The notes under the pieces are model-generated. The model saw only the letters and a list, made by a program, of their open reading frames with translations. It did no database searches and was not told where the DNA came from. Shown in pieces: positions 15,525-23,923 of a stretch of DNA of 29,588 nucleotides. Each line of letters opens with the position of its first letter. The first letter of the stretch is position 1. The stretch spans positions 1-29,588 of the forward strand of contig CAYNBZ010000027.1 in the NCBI GenBank assembly GCA_964395975.1, written 5' to 3'. This stretch comes from Avimuribaculum sp964395975 (GTDB taxonomy: Bacteria > Bacteroidota > Bacteroidia > Bacteroidales > Muribaculaceae). The position numbers and the translations under genes were made by a program.

Positions 15525-15555
15525 ATCTATACATCTGATATACAGATGTATAGAT
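15525..15555 (-). terminator. Palindromic 3' hairpin of the DUF6377-type regulator gene
   Basis: Perfect 13-bp arms (15525-15537 and 15543-15555) surround a 5-base spacer, 35 bases after the regulator stop. On the minus strand it is followed by TTATATTATT. It is most likely a terminator; the perfect dyad could also be a protein-binding site. Confidence 0.5.
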
Positions 15556-15589
15556 AGTTTGTTTATTGATTTGAATATAGGTGTAGATA

Positions 15590-17167
15590 TTATGAAATAT
15601 TGCCTATTTTCATGATATTTTCTTCAAAATGTTCCCTGTCGATAGCCTTGTTTTTTACCTTGTTCCTATAGGCATAAATGGTATTTATGGAATAGTGAAG
15701 GAAATTGGCTATTTTGTTGGCATCGTCCACTCCCATTCTAAGGAAGGCAAATATGCGCAGTTCGGTGGTGAGTTTGCCGGGGTCTTTTACGATTATTTGT
15801 TCTTCCGGTTGAAGCAGTTTGTTGAAATCCTCGATGAAAGAAGGGTATATATGCAAGAATGCACTGTCGAAATTTTCATAAAACTGCTTGTGTTGTTCTT
15901 CGGCGAATCTCGGAGACTTGGACATTTTTATCAGGTCCTCGACTTGTCCGGCGGTTATTTTGCGGGTAACGGTTTTGCAGAAGTTGTCCAAGCGATTCAT
16001 GTAAATAGAGCACAGGTCGAGGAATTGTCCCATATATTCGTCTTTGATGCTATTGGCTTCTTTCAACTGTTGGCGGGTAACATTTAGTTTGCGCATCTGG
16101 TTGAGCAGGAATAAGCATACGCCCACAAATGCTATGGCGAGCAGTGTGGACGTCAATGTGGTAAACATGAGTAAACGGTTTTTCTTGCTCAATTGTATTT
16201 TGTAGGCGTTGTCGATTAACGGAGAAATTTTGGAAATTTCGGTGGTGCGCAACCGTGCGCTGCAGAACACGGCATCGGCGAGCGAGGCCGTGATGTAGGC
16301 ATAGGCATGGTCTATGTCGCCTGTTTCGTAAAGGTAAAAGGCGAGTTTCTGTAATGAGGTGTTTTCTTTTACAGAACTCTTTATATCGGCGATGGCTGAT
16401 AAAGCAAGGTAATACGCTGCATCGGCCGGGCTGTCTTCGTTTTCTCTTATCAAGGCCATGTTGGCAGCAGCCCGTGCATAGATATTGTTGTTGGGTGGAA
16501 TGTTGTTGATTATTTCCATCAGCAACTGCTTTGCTTGTTGCGTTTGTCCTGTGATATAATGTTGTTCGGCACTGAACAGTTTGTATCGCATTGTGTCGGA
16601 TTCCAGCAACTTTAGTTGGCGTGTGCGGTATGTGTTTTGTTTGGTTGCATATTTATCGAGATATATGTTCATATTGTGGTTGTTTCCTTGTTGGGCGTAA
16701 TCCCACATGTATGTATAAAGTTGCCTGCCGCAGTCCAGCCATCGCTCTGTGAGTTCTGGCGGTATCCCTTTATGTTCGAGAGTGTCGAGTTCCGACAGAG
16801 CCTCATGGAAGAATCCCATTATGCCGAGCACTTTGATTTTTCCCAAAATGGCTCTTGTTGTCAGTGTGGAATCTTTCAGACTTCGTGCAACGATGATGGT
16901 ACGATCGTAGTAGGCGAGTGCCGAGTCGGTGATGAATGTTTCATATTCATCTGCTATGCGGCACATCTCGATACACATCCGGCGGCGGTCGTTGTGCCGC
17001 AATTCATGGCGCAGCGAGTCGATGTAGGCTTGTTTACGGCTGTCATACTCGTTCTTCATTTCAAGCTCTTTGTCGAGTTTGGCAAGGATTTCCTTATCAA
17101 GGTAGCCCTGTGCCGATGTGGCAAGGCACGATATGCCGACAAACAGCAAAGACAGTAAAAGTTTCAT
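15590..17167 (-). CDS. Membrane-spanning TPR/HTH regulator (DUF6377-like)
   Basis: The 525-residue protein has an N-terminal signal (about residues 1-19), a helical TPR-like sensor part (about 60-300), one transmembrane segment (about 331-356), a coiled-coil stretch after it, and a C-terminal helix-turn-helix (about 468-506, with LRIFAFLRMGVDDANKIANF and SINTIYAYRNKVKNK) like that of LuxR-type regulators. This layout is that of the Bacteroidota DUF6377 family, presumed one-component regulators with a periplasmic sensor and cytoplasmic DNA-binding tail, often encoded beside polysaccharide-utilisation genes. Here no SusC/SusD pair is present; the nearest candidates are the decayed leader at 15061-15440 and the sulfatase. 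The ligand and targets are unknown. Confidence 0.8.
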   Translation of the reverse strand: MKLLLSLLFVGISCLATSAQGYLDKEILAKLDKELEMKNEYDSRKQAYIDSLRHELRHNDRRRMCIEMCRIADEYETFITDSALAYYDRTIIVARSLKDSTLTTRAILGKIKVLGIMGFFHEALSELDTLEHKGIPPELTERWLDCGRQLYTYMWDYAQQGNNHNMNIYLDKYATKQNTYRTRQLKLLESDTMRYKLFSAEQHYITGQTQQAKQLLMEIINNIPPNNNIYARAAANMALIRENEDSPADAAYYLALSAIADIKSSVKENTSLQKLAFYLYETGDIDHAYAYITASLADAVFCSARLRTTEISKISPLIDNAYKIQLSKKNRLLMFTTLTSTLLAIAFVGVCLFLLNQMRKLNVTRQQLKEANSIKDEYMGQFLDLCSIYMNRLDNFCKTVTRKITAGQVEDLIKMSKSPRFAEEQHKQFYENFDSAFLHIYPSFIEDFNKLLQPEEQIIVKDPGKLTTELRIFAFLRMGVDDANKIANFLHYSINTIYAYRNKVKNKAIDREHFEENIMKIGNIS

Positions 17168-17188
17168 GAGACATAGGGTTTGTTATGC

Positions 17189-17196
17189 CAAATTTA
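17189..17196 (-). promoter_or_regulatory. Putative promoter of the DUF6377-type regulator
   Basis: TAAATTTG on the minus strand, an exact TAnnTTTG 21 bases before the ATG, without a clear -33 TTG. A second exact copy (TAAATTTG at 17314-17307) lies further upstream and may be an alternative start. Confidence 0.4.
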
Positions 17197-17234
17197 CGAT
17201 TTTTTTACCAATCGTTATGTCGAAACATTATTAA

Positions 17235-17300
17235 AATGCCGTTTTTTGTCGGTACAGGCACATGAAATTTTACGCAAGTGCCATAACAGACTTCGGCATT
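17235..17300. repeat. Nested inverted repeats upstream of the regulator
   Basis: AATGCCG (17235-17241) pairs with CGGCATT (17294-17300), and inside it GGCAC (17257-17261) pairs with GTGCC (17278-17282). The structure begins right at the predicted start of a minus-strand transcript from the TAnnTTTG at 17307-17314. It could be a 5'-leader structure of the regulator mRNA or a short RNA. Confidence 0.4.
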
Positions 17301-17374
17301 ATGTGGCAAATTTATGTTGCATGTGGTACAAAAATTGATAACTGTTGCCGTAGAGGTGTTTTTTGTGTGAAAAA

Positions 17375-17406
17375 TTTGCACTATTGAATAATACTGCATA
17401 ACTTTG
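17375..17406 (+). promoter_or_regulatory. ilv operon promoter
   Basis: TTTG (17375-17378) is followed after 20 bases by TAACTTTG (17399-17406), a full Bacteroidota consensus. Transcription would start near 17413, 15 bases before the leader peptide ATG and about 300 bases before ilvD. Confidence 0.75.
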
Positions 17407-17427
17407 CCAAACCAAAAAAATGAGGTT

Positions 17428-17532
17428 ATGAACATCATGGTTGCCATCATCAACTCGCTATCGATTATTCTACACGTCGTTGTCCTACCGGTTAGCGTCG
17501 TGGCAGTTGTCGTGGATATAATTGCGAGGTAG
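17428..17532 (+). CDS. ilv operon leader peptide
   Basis: The frame encodes 34 residues, beginning MNIMVAIINSLSIILHVVVL and ending VVVDIIAR. Ile occurs 7 times, Val 10 and Leu 3, so 20 of 34 residues are the products of the operon downstream. The ATG lies 15 bases after the predicted transcription start, and the stop is 2 bases before the antiterminator arm. This is the design of classical amino-acid attenuators such as enterobacterial ilvL: ribosomes stalled at Ile/Val/Leu codons let the antiterminator form, while ribosomes reaching the stop cover it and let the terminator form. The peptide itself is probably of no further use. Confidence 0.88.
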   Translation: MNIMVAIINSLSIILHVVVLPVSVVAVVVDIIAR

Positions 17533-17533
17533 A

Positions 17534-17640
17534 TGGAGGAACCAAAAAAACGTTGCAAGTAGCAGTGATGCTCTTGATGAGCGAAAAAAGACATAGAACC
17601 TTTCCTCCAGCAGAATAAAAGGAGGAAAGGTTTTTTAGTT
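17534..17640 (+). promoter_or_regulatory. ilv transcription attenuator (antiterminator and terminator)
   Basis: The terminator has perfect 12-bp arms, AACCTTTCCTCC (17597-17608) and GGAGGAAAGGTT (17621-17632), a 12-base loop and a following T-run (17631-17636, then AGTT). A competing antiterminator arm TGGAGGAA (17534-17541), directly after the leader stop codon, pairs perfectly over 8 bp with TTCCTCCA (17602-17609), the left arm of the terminator. A small GCTC/GAGC hairpin (about 17570-17582) sits between. The two stems are mutually exclusive. ilvD starts 72 bases after the T-run. Confidence 0.87.
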
Positions 17641-17711
17641 TATCTTATTCGTCATTGCCCCTTGTACAGAGCTGATTCTTTAATGATATAAAGTCAAAAA
17701 AAGAGATAATT

Positions 17712-19535
17712 ATGAGTTTTCCATTAAGAAGTTCCATTTCGACCCAGGGTCGTCGAATGGCGGGAGCGCGGGCATTGTGGCGCGCCAATGGCATGAAAGC
17801 CGAGCAGATGGGCAAGCCCATCATTGCCATTGTCAACTCGTTTACACAATTTGTGCCCGGGCATACCCATTTGCATGAAGTGGGACAGGTGGTGAAGCAA
17901 GAAATAGAGAAGCTCGGTTGCTTTGCTGCCGAATTTAACACCATAGCCATTGACGATGGCATAGCAATGGGGCATGAGGGGATGCTTTATTCCTTGCCGT
18001 CGCGCGACCTCATAGCCGACAGTGTGGAATATATGCTTAATGCTCATTGTGCCGATGCAATGGTATGTATAAGCAACTGTGATAAAATTACGCCAGGGAT
18101 GTTGATGGCTGCCATGAGGCTTAACATACCCACTGTCTTCGTGTCGGGTGGACCTATGGAAGCGGGGCATTTGGGTAACCGTGCGCTCGACCTTATAGAT
18201 GTGATGGTCGATGCCGCCGACGACAGCGTGGATGACGCTACGATTGCCGAAATTGAGAGTTGTGCCTGTCCTACGTGCGGCTCGTGTTCGGGAATGTTTA
18301 CGGCCAATTCCATGAATTGCCTTGTCGAGGCTATTGGACTTGCTTTGCCGGGCAACGGCACTATAGTTGCAACACACGTCAATCGGCAGGAACTGTTCAA
18401 GCGTGCCGCAAGGCAGATTGTGGAAAATTGCAAGAAATATTACCAGGATGGTGACGTGAGCGTGTTGCCGCGCAGCATTGCAAGCCGCAAGGCGATACTT
18501 AACGCCATGACTCTTGACATTGCAATGGGCGGTAGCACTAATACGGTGCTTCACTTGCTTGCCGTTGCCAATGAGGCGGAAGCCGACTTTACGATGGCCG
18601 ACATAGATGCGTTGTCACGCAAAACTCCTGTATTGTGCAAAGTTGCGCCAAATTCAAAATATCATATTGAGGACGTAAACCGTGCAGGTGGAATCATGTC
18701 GATTATTGGCATTCTCGCGAAAAACGGGCTTGTCGATACATCGGTTGTCCGCGTTGATGGCATGACGCTTGCCGAGGCCATTGATAAATATTCTATCGAA
18801 GGCAGTAGATTCGACGTTGCTACCGGTTGGTTGTGGAAGAGTGCTCCGGGAGGTGTGCGGTCTGTCACACTTGGCGGTCAGGAAACCTATTACAAAGAGC
18901 TTGACTGCGACCGTGAAAAGGGTTGCATTCGTGACTTCGATCATGCTTATGTGAAGGATGGCGGTCTTGCCGTGTTGCGTGGAAACATTGCGCAAGATGG
19001 TTGTGTGGTAAAGACAGCCGGCGTCGATGAAAGCATTTTCCATTTCAGGGGTGTGGCACGTGTATTCGAGTCGCAGGAGGATGCCGTCGAAGGAATCCTT
19101 GGCGGTAAGGTTGCGGCAGGCGACGTGGTGGTGATAATATATGAAGGTCCCAAAGGCGGTCCCGGGATGCAGGAGATGCTGTATCCGACATCATACATCA
19201 AGTCGCGACATCTTGGCAAAGAGTGTGCACTCATCACCGATGGACGTTTCTCGGGTGGTACATCGGGGTTGTCGATAGGGCATATTTCGCCCGAAGCTGC
19301 CCGTGGCGGCAATGTGGGATTGCTGCATGATGGCGACATTATCGACATCGACATTCCGGGGCGCAGCATAAACGTGCTGTTAAGCGATGAGGAGCTTGCA
19401 GCCCGACGGGATGCCGAAGAGGCCAAGGGAGCTGCCGCATTCAAGCCATCCAAGCGCAGCCGTAAGGTGTCGAAGGCATTGCAGGCTTATGCATCGATGG
19501 TGACATCGGCTGATCGAGGCGGAGTGCGTGAATAG
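17712..19535 (+). CDS. ilvD: Dihydroxy-acid dehydratase
   Basis: This 607-residue iron-sulfur enzyme dehydrates 2,3-dihydroxy-3-methylbutanoate and -pentanoate to the 2-keto acids that precede Val, Leu and Ile. Visible family blocks are RSSISTQGRRMAGARALWR near the N-terminus, AIDDGIAMGHEGMLYSLPSRD (about residues 80-100), the cluster-ligand segment CISNCDKITPGM (about 118-129) and CPTCGSCSGMFTANSMNC (about 188-205), GGSTNTVLH, and the C-terminal GRFSGGTSGLSIGHISPEAA. The length is normal. It is the first structural gene after the attenuator, as in other Bacteroidales ilv operons. Confidence 0.97.
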   Translation: MSFPLRSSISTQGRRMAGARALWRANGMKAEQMGKPIIAIVNSFTQFVPGHTHLHEVGQVVKQEIEKLGCFAAEFNTIAIDDGIAMGHEGMLYSLPSRDLIADSVEYMLNAHCADAMVCISNCDKITPGMLMAAMRLNIPTVFVSGGPMEAGHLGNRALDLIDVMVDAADDSVDDATIAEIESCACPTCGSCSGMFTANSMNCLVEAIGLALPGNGTIVATHVNRQELFKRAARQIVENCKKYYQDGDVSVLPRSIASRKAILNAMTLDIAMGGSTNTVLHLLAVANEAEADFTMADIDALSRKTPVLCKVAPNSKYHIEDVNRAGGIMSIIGILAKNGLVDTSVVRVDGMTLAEAIDKYSIEGSRFDVATGWLWKSAPGGVRSVTLGGQETYYKELDCDREKGCIRDFDHAYVKDGGLAVLRGNIAQDGCVVKTAGVDESIFHFRGVARVFESQEDAVEGILGGKVAAGDVVVIIYEGPKGGPGMQEMLYPTSYIKSRHLGKECALITDGRFSGGTSGLSIGHISPEAARGGNVGLLHDGDIIDIDIPGRSINVLLSDEELAARRDAEEAKGAAAFKPSKRSRKVSKALQAYASMVTSADRGGVRE

Positions 19536-19589
19536 CAAGAAGAAAATACACACATAAAATGATTTATATATACGAGATAGATAAAAGCT

Positions 19590-21302
19590 ATGAGTGAAAT
19601 GATTTCAGGTGCTGAGGCGTTGATACGCTCTCTTGTCGCCGAAGGTGTCGATACCATTTTTGGTTATCCGGGCGGGGCGATAATTCCGGTTTTCGACTGC
19701 TTGTATGACTATAAGCAGCAGTTGCGCCACATACTTGTGCGGCACGAGCAGGGTGCTACCCATGCTGCACAAGGATATGCCAGAGTGTCGGGACGGACAG
19801 GCGTGGTAGTTGTAACCTCGGGACCTGCGGCAACCAATGTAATCACGGGAATTAGCGATGCCATGATGGACAGCACGCCACTTGTCGTTATCACTGGACA
19901 GGTGAACAGCGAGATGCTTGGCTCTGATGCATTCCAGGAAACCGATGTGATAGGCATCACGCAACCGGTTACAAAATGGAGCTATCAGATACGCAATGTC
20001 GAAGACCTGCGTTGGTGTGTGGCACGGGCGTTTTATATTGCATCGACAGGGCGTCCGGGACCGGTGGTGCTTGATTTTGCCAAGGATGCCCAAACTGCAA
20101 TGATAGAGTGGAACGGCTACAAGAAATGTCATTTCGTGCGGACGTATGAGCCCAATCCTGAGATTTGTGACATTGACGTGACCCAGGTTGCCAAAATGAT
20201 CGACCGTTCCCAACGTCCGTTGATTATTTCGGGACATGGTGTTGAAATTTCCTGTGGCGAAGAGCAGCTTCTTGGGTTGGCACGCAAGGCGCAGATTCCG
20301 GTTACCACCACGCTGCTCGGCATGTCAACCATTGCCACCGATTCGCCATTGTTCAAGGGACTTGTGGGTATGCACGGCAATATAGCCGCTAATGTGGCGA
20401 TAGGGAAATGCGACCTGCTCATAGCTGTGGGGATGCGTTTCGATGACCGCGTGACCGGAAATCCCGCGCATTTTGCCTCACAAGCAAAAATCGTACATAT
20501 CGACATCGATTCGTCGGAATTCGGCAAGATAATCAATCCCGATGCAACCATTCATGGCGATGCCAAGACCGTACTTGAATTGCTTACAGAGAAAGTGGCT
20601 CATGCAGAGCACAAGGAGTGGCTCGACAGTTTCGACAAGGCTTGGAACGTAGAGAAAGAGAAAGTCATCAATCTGGAATTGCAAGATGCCAACCGCATTA
20701 CGATGGGACGTGTGGCACGCAGAGTGTCGGAAGTCGCCGGCAAGGGAGCAATACTTGTGACCGACGTGGGGCAGAATCAAATGTTGTCGGCTCGGTATTT
20801 CAAATATTCGGCTCCTCGTAGCATCGTCACTTCGGGCGGGCTCGGTACGATGGGTTTCGGGTTGCCGGCTGCAATCGGGGCAAAGATAGGTGCGCCTGAC
20901 CGCACGGTATGCTTTTTCACAGGTGATGGAGGGTTGCAAATGACCATTGAGGAATTGGGTGTGATATTGCAATACGGCATCGATGTGAAAATCGTGTTGC
21001 TCAACAACAATTATCTCGGCATGGTGCGCCAGTGGCAAGAACTCTTTTATGACAGGCGTTTTTCGGAAACTCAACTTGTGAATCCCAATTTCGTGATGCT
21101 CGCCAACTCATACGGTATTCCTGCCGAAGATGTCGAAACGCTTGACAAGCTTGATAGTGCCATAGAGCGAATGCTCTCACATCGAGGACCTTATTTGCTC
21201 AATATCAATATCGACCCTGAGGAGCTTGTTTATCCCATGACCCCGGCCGGTGCGCCGATAAGCGACATCTTGCTTAGCAAAGATGAAATGTATGAACATT
21301 AA
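19590..21302 (+). CDS. ilvB: Acetolactate synthase, large (catalytic) subunit
   Basis: The 570-residue thiamine-diphosphate enzyme makes acetolactate or acetohydroxybutyrate from pyruvate. The catalytic glutamate is E53 in VRHEQGATHAAQGYAR. The C-terminal ThDP motif begins GDGGLQMTIEELG and ends about 28 residues later at LLNNNYLGMVRQWQ. The central GHGVEISCGEEQLL to MRFDDRVTG region is the FAD-binding fold. The length is typical. It follows ilvD by 54 bases, and its TAA stop overlaps a possible ilvN ATG by one base, pointing to coupled expression of the two subunits. Confidence 0.97.
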   Translation: MSEMISGAEALIRSLVAEGVDTIFGYPGGAIIPVFDCLYDYKQQLRHILVRHEQGATHAAQGYARVSGRTGVVVVTSGPAATNVITGISDAMMDSTPLVVITGQVNSEMLGSDAFQETDVIGITQPVTKWSYQIRNVEDLRWCVARAFYIASTGRPGPVVLDFAKDAQTAMIEWNGYKKCHFVRTYEPNPEICDIDVTQVAKMIDRSQRPLIISGHGVEISCGEEQLLGLARKAQIPVTTTLLGMSTIATDSPLFKGLVGMHGNIAANVAIGKCDLLIAVGMRFDDRVTGNPAHFASQAKIVHIDIDSSEFGKIINPDATIHGDAKTVLELLTEKVAHAEHKEWLDSFDKAWNVEKEKVINLELQDANRITMGRVARRVSEVAGKGAILVTDVGQNQMLSARYFKYSAPRSIVTSGGLGTMGFGLPAAIGAKIGAPDRTVCFFTGDGGLQMTIEELGVILQYGIDVKIVLLNNNYLGMVRQWQELFYDRRFSETQLVNPNFVMLANSYGIPAEDVETLDKLDSAIERMLSHRGPYLLNINIDPEELVYPMTPAGAPISDILLSKDEMYEH

Positions 21303-21901
21303 TGAACAACATTCTGTGCATCATGAAAGAAAGTAACAACAAGGAGCTGTTTACCGTTACGGTATTTTCGGAAAATCGTGTGGGACTGCTCAATCAGATA
21401 TCTGTATTATTCACTCGGCGAAAGCTGAACATAGAATCGCTCTCGGTGTCGCCATCTTCGATTAAAGGGGTGCATAAGTTTACCATCACTGCATATGCCG
21501 ACGAACCGACCATGGTACGGCTTGTGAAGCAAATCGAGAAGCGAATCGATGTATTGAAGTCGTTTTACTATCACGACGATGAAATTGTGTATCAGGAAGT
21601 GGCCTTATATAAGGTGCCGACAGTGGAATTGCTCGAAGAGAAGAATCTCGAAGCTATTATCCGCCACCACAATGCCCGCATATTGGAGATAACCCGTGAG
21701 TACACCGTTATCGAAAAGACGGGTCACAGCGAAGAGACAACGGCACTGTTTGACGAGCTGAAGCGGTATGACATACGCCAGTTTGTGCGTAGCGGCCGTG
21801 TGGCAGTCACCAAGTCGCCGTATGAATATGTGACAATGTATATTGAAGAACGTGCTCGGTGCAAAGAGGATATTGAACGACTATGCTCGAAAGAAGGTTA
21901 G
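21302..21901 (+). CDS. ilvN: Acetolactate synthase, small (regulatory) subunit
   Basis: The 199-residue subunit carries an N-terminal ACT domain (FTVTVFSENRVGLLNQISVLF, then RKLNIESLSVSPS) that binds valine for feedback control, and a C-terminal domain that activates the large subunit. The first ATG overlaps the ilvB stop (TAATG), but a second ATG at 21323 (MKESNNKELFTVTV) gives a more family-like N-terminus; both are possible. The length is slightly above the usual 160-185. The 3' end overlaps the thioesterase start by 19 bases. Confidence 0.93.
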   Translation: MNNILCIMKESNNKELFTVTVFSENRVGLLNQISVLFTRRKLNIESLSVSPSSIKGVHKFTITAYADEPTMVRLVKQIEKRIDVLKSFYYHDDEIVYQEVALYKVPTVELLEEKNLEAIIRHHNARILEITREYTVIEKTGHSEETTALFDELKRYDIRQFVRSGRVAVTKSPYEYVTMYIEERARCKEDIERLCSKEG

Positions 21902-22647
21902 AGGAACACGATGGCATTTACTCACACGAGTTTTTCCTTGCTGCCGGCGAATGCAATGCCGAAAGCCAGTTGCCGTTTCCATTGCTAATAAACCGCTTGA
22001 TAAGGGTTGCCACCGAACATGCCAATCTGCATGATGTGGGATATACCCGTTTTGCTCCTGCCGGCAAGGGATGGGTACTCATCAAACTTGCAGTTGAGAT
22101 GTGGCGTTATCCTCGTGTCAATGACAAATACACTGTCAAGTCGTGGATTGAATCAACCGGCAAGTTGTTGACCTTCCGTAATTTTTCGGTATATTCCAAT
22201 GGCGAGGCAGTGGGGTATGTGCGTTCGGAATGGGCTATGCTCGACATGAACACCCGCAAGATGACCGACATTTCGGCAGTCGATGAACTTGCTGCATTGT
22301 CACGTCCCGATGAACCATGTCCCATAAAGCCGCCGTCGCGATTGTTGCCCGTAAAGCAAGGACGGAGTATGAATTACACGTTTAGCTATTGCGATGTCGA
22401 TTTCAACCGTCATGTCAACACTGTGCGATATATCGAGCGGTTGATGGATATGTGGCCGATTGAGCATTACGACCGTTATATGGTTTCGCGCTTCGAGATT
22501 GTGTTTATCAAGGAGTGCCGTTATGGTGCCACGGTGAGCGTGACGGTCGATGATGTTACCGACCCGTTGGATTGTCGCGTCGAAATTTCCGACGAGACGG
22601 TGGTGCATTGCCGTGCACGGCTGAAGTTCGGTGAGCTAAAAAGATGA
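21883..22647 (+). CDS. Acyl-ACP thioesterase (FatA/FatB-like)
   Basis: The 254-residue double-hotdog protein belongs to the acyl-acyl-carrier-protein thioesterase family, which releases fatty acids from ACP. The second hotdog shows the motif DVDFNRHVNTVRYIERLMD (from about residue 170), matching the N-x-H-V-N-xx-Y catalytic block. The first hotdog includes WRYPRVNDKYTVKSWIESTGK. It overlaps ilvN by 19 bases and is followed 37 bases later by ilvC, so it lies fully inside the branched-chain amino acid operon and shares its attenuator. A link to branched-chain or short fatty-acid release is suggested by context only. Bacterial members have varied chain-length preferences that sequence alone does not reveal. 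Confidence 0.88.
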   Translation: MLERRLEEHDGIYSHEFFLAAGECNAESQLPFPLLINRLIRVATEHANLHDVGYTRFAPAGKGWVLIKLAVEMWRYPRVNDKYTVKSWIESTGKLLTFRNFSVYSNGEAVGYVRSEWAMLDMNTRKMTDISAVDELAALSRPDEPCPIKPPSRLLPVKQGRSMNYTFSYCDVDFNRHVNTVRYIERLMDMWPIEHYDRYMVSRFEIVFIKECRYGATVSVTVDDVTDPLDCRVEISDETVVHCRARLKFGELKR

Positions 22648-22684
22648 TATTATTTTTTCACACATAAAATTTAAGGAAATAATT

Positions 22685-23731
22685 ATGGCTATTTTGAATT
22701 TTGGCGGTGTTGACGAAAAGGTGGTCACCCGCGACGAGTTTACTTTAGAAAAAGCGAGAGAGGTGTTGAAAGATGAAACCATTGCTGTCATAGGCTATGG
22801 CGTACAAGGTCCGGGTCAGTCGCTGAATTTGCGCGACAATGGTTTCAAGGTGATTGTAGGCCAGCGCAAGGATAGCAAGACGTGGGATAAAGCCGTGGCC
22901 GACGGTTGGGTCCCCGGTGAAACTCTATTTGAAATAGAAGAAGCAACCAAGCGAGCCACTATTATCGAATATTTGTTGAGCGATGCTGCACAGATAGCTT
23001 TGTGGCCGACAATCAAGGCTCATCTCACACCAGGTAAGGCTCTCTATTTCTCACACGGCTTTGGCATTACCTATAGCGATCGCACGGGCATCGTACCTCC
23101 GAAAGACGTGGATGTGATAATGGTTGCCCCGAAGGGGTCGGGTACGTCGTTGCGCACGATGTTCCTGCAAGGTCGCGGCATAAATTCAAGCTATGCAGTT
23201 TATCAGGATGCCACCGGTCATGCGCTCGACCGTTGCATTGCCCTCGGTATAGGCGTGGGTTCGGGATATCTGTTCGAAACCACATTTAAACGCGAGGTTT
23301 ACAGTGACCTTACCGGTGAACGAGGCTCGTTGATGGGTGCTATCCAAGGTCTGTTGCTTGCTCAATATGAAGTGTTGCGCGAAAACGGGCATACTCCGTC
23401 GGAGGCTTTCAATGAAACCGTCGAGGAACTCACGCAGTCGCTCATGCCGCTGTTTGCCGCAAAGGGTATGGACTGGATGTATGCCAACTGTTCCACCACT
23501 GCGCAACGTGGCGCGCTCGATTGGATGGGACCGTTCCACGATGCCATCAAGCCGGTGATGGAAAAACTGTATGAAAGTGTAAAGACCGGTAACGAGGCAC
23601 AAATATCAATCGACACCAACAGCCAGCCCGATTACCGCGAAAAGTTGAATGCCGAGCTGAAGGCTTTGCACGACAGTGAAATGTGGCGTACGGGTGAAAC
23701 TGTTCGCAAACTGCGTCCCGAAAACAATTAA
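22685..23731 (+). CDS. ilvC: Ketol-acid reductoisomerase
   Basis: The 348-residue class I-length enzyme isomerises and reduces acetolactate to dihydroxyisovalerate. The N-terminal cofactor motif is VIGYGVQGPGQSLNLRDNG, followed by the loop GQRKDSKTWDKA that would set NADH or NADPH use. The metal-binding stretch YSDLTGERGSLMGAIQGLL carries the Asp and Glu ligands, and VEELTQS and a second Glu-rich helix follow. The GPGQ in place of the common GxxGHAHA variant appears to be a Bacteroidota form. It is the last gene of the operon and is followed by two hairpins. Confidence 0.96.
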   Translation: MAILNFGGVDEKVVTRDEFTLEKAREVLKDETIAVIGYGVQGPGQSLNLRDNGFKVIVGQRKDSKTWDKAVADGWVPGETLFEIEEATKRATIIEYLLSDAAQIALWPTIKAHLTPGKALYFSHGFGITYSDRTGIVPPKDVDVIMVAPKGSGTSLRTMFLQGRGINSSYAVYQDATGHALDRCIALGIGVGSGYLFETTFKREVYSDLTGERGSLMGAIQGLLLAQYEVLRENGHTPSEAFNETVEELTQSLMPLFAAKGMDWMYANCSTTAQRGALDWMGPFHDAIKPVMEKLYESVKTGNEAQISIDTNSQPDYREKLNAELKALHDSEMWRTGETVRKLRPENN

Positions 23732-23737
23732 CACCAT

Positions 23738-23760
23738 TCAGCAGGATTTAATCCTGCTGA
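23738..23760 (+). terminator. First hairpin after ilvC
   Basis: Ten-bp arms TCAGCAGGAT and ATCCTGCTGA enclose a 3-base loop TTA, 6 bases after the ilvC stop. There is no T-run, so this is probably an RNA 3'-end element working with the terminator that follows. Confidence 0.55.
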
Positions 23761-23770
23761 TAAAACTTGT

Positions 23771-23828
23771 GGCGGCATGGCAGAATTAGTGTGACACACA
23801 TCTGCCGCGCCGCCATTTATTTTTTATA
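23771..23828 (+). terminator. Main ilv operon terminator
   Basis: GGCGGC-AT-GGCAGA (23771-23784) pairs with TCTGCC-GC-GCCGCC (23801-23814), with a 2-base internal mismatch and a 16-base loop. The sequence then runs into ATTTATTTTTTATA. Confidence 0.75.
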
Positions 23829-23905
23829 AAGTTTGGGAATAGAAAAAAACTCTATAAGAGTATAGTTCAGTGGGCTAGTAGGTTACATAGTTCGATGGAA
23901 TTTGC

Positions 23906-23913
23906 TAATTTTG
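23906..23913 (+). promoter_or_regulatory. Putative MATE gene promoter, -7 element
   Basis: TAATTTTG is an exact TAnnTTTG ending 10 bases before the ATG, without an evident -33 TTG. If used, the mRNA would have a leader of only about 4 bases. Confidence 0.35.
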
Positions 23914-23923
23914 CCGACGAAAT

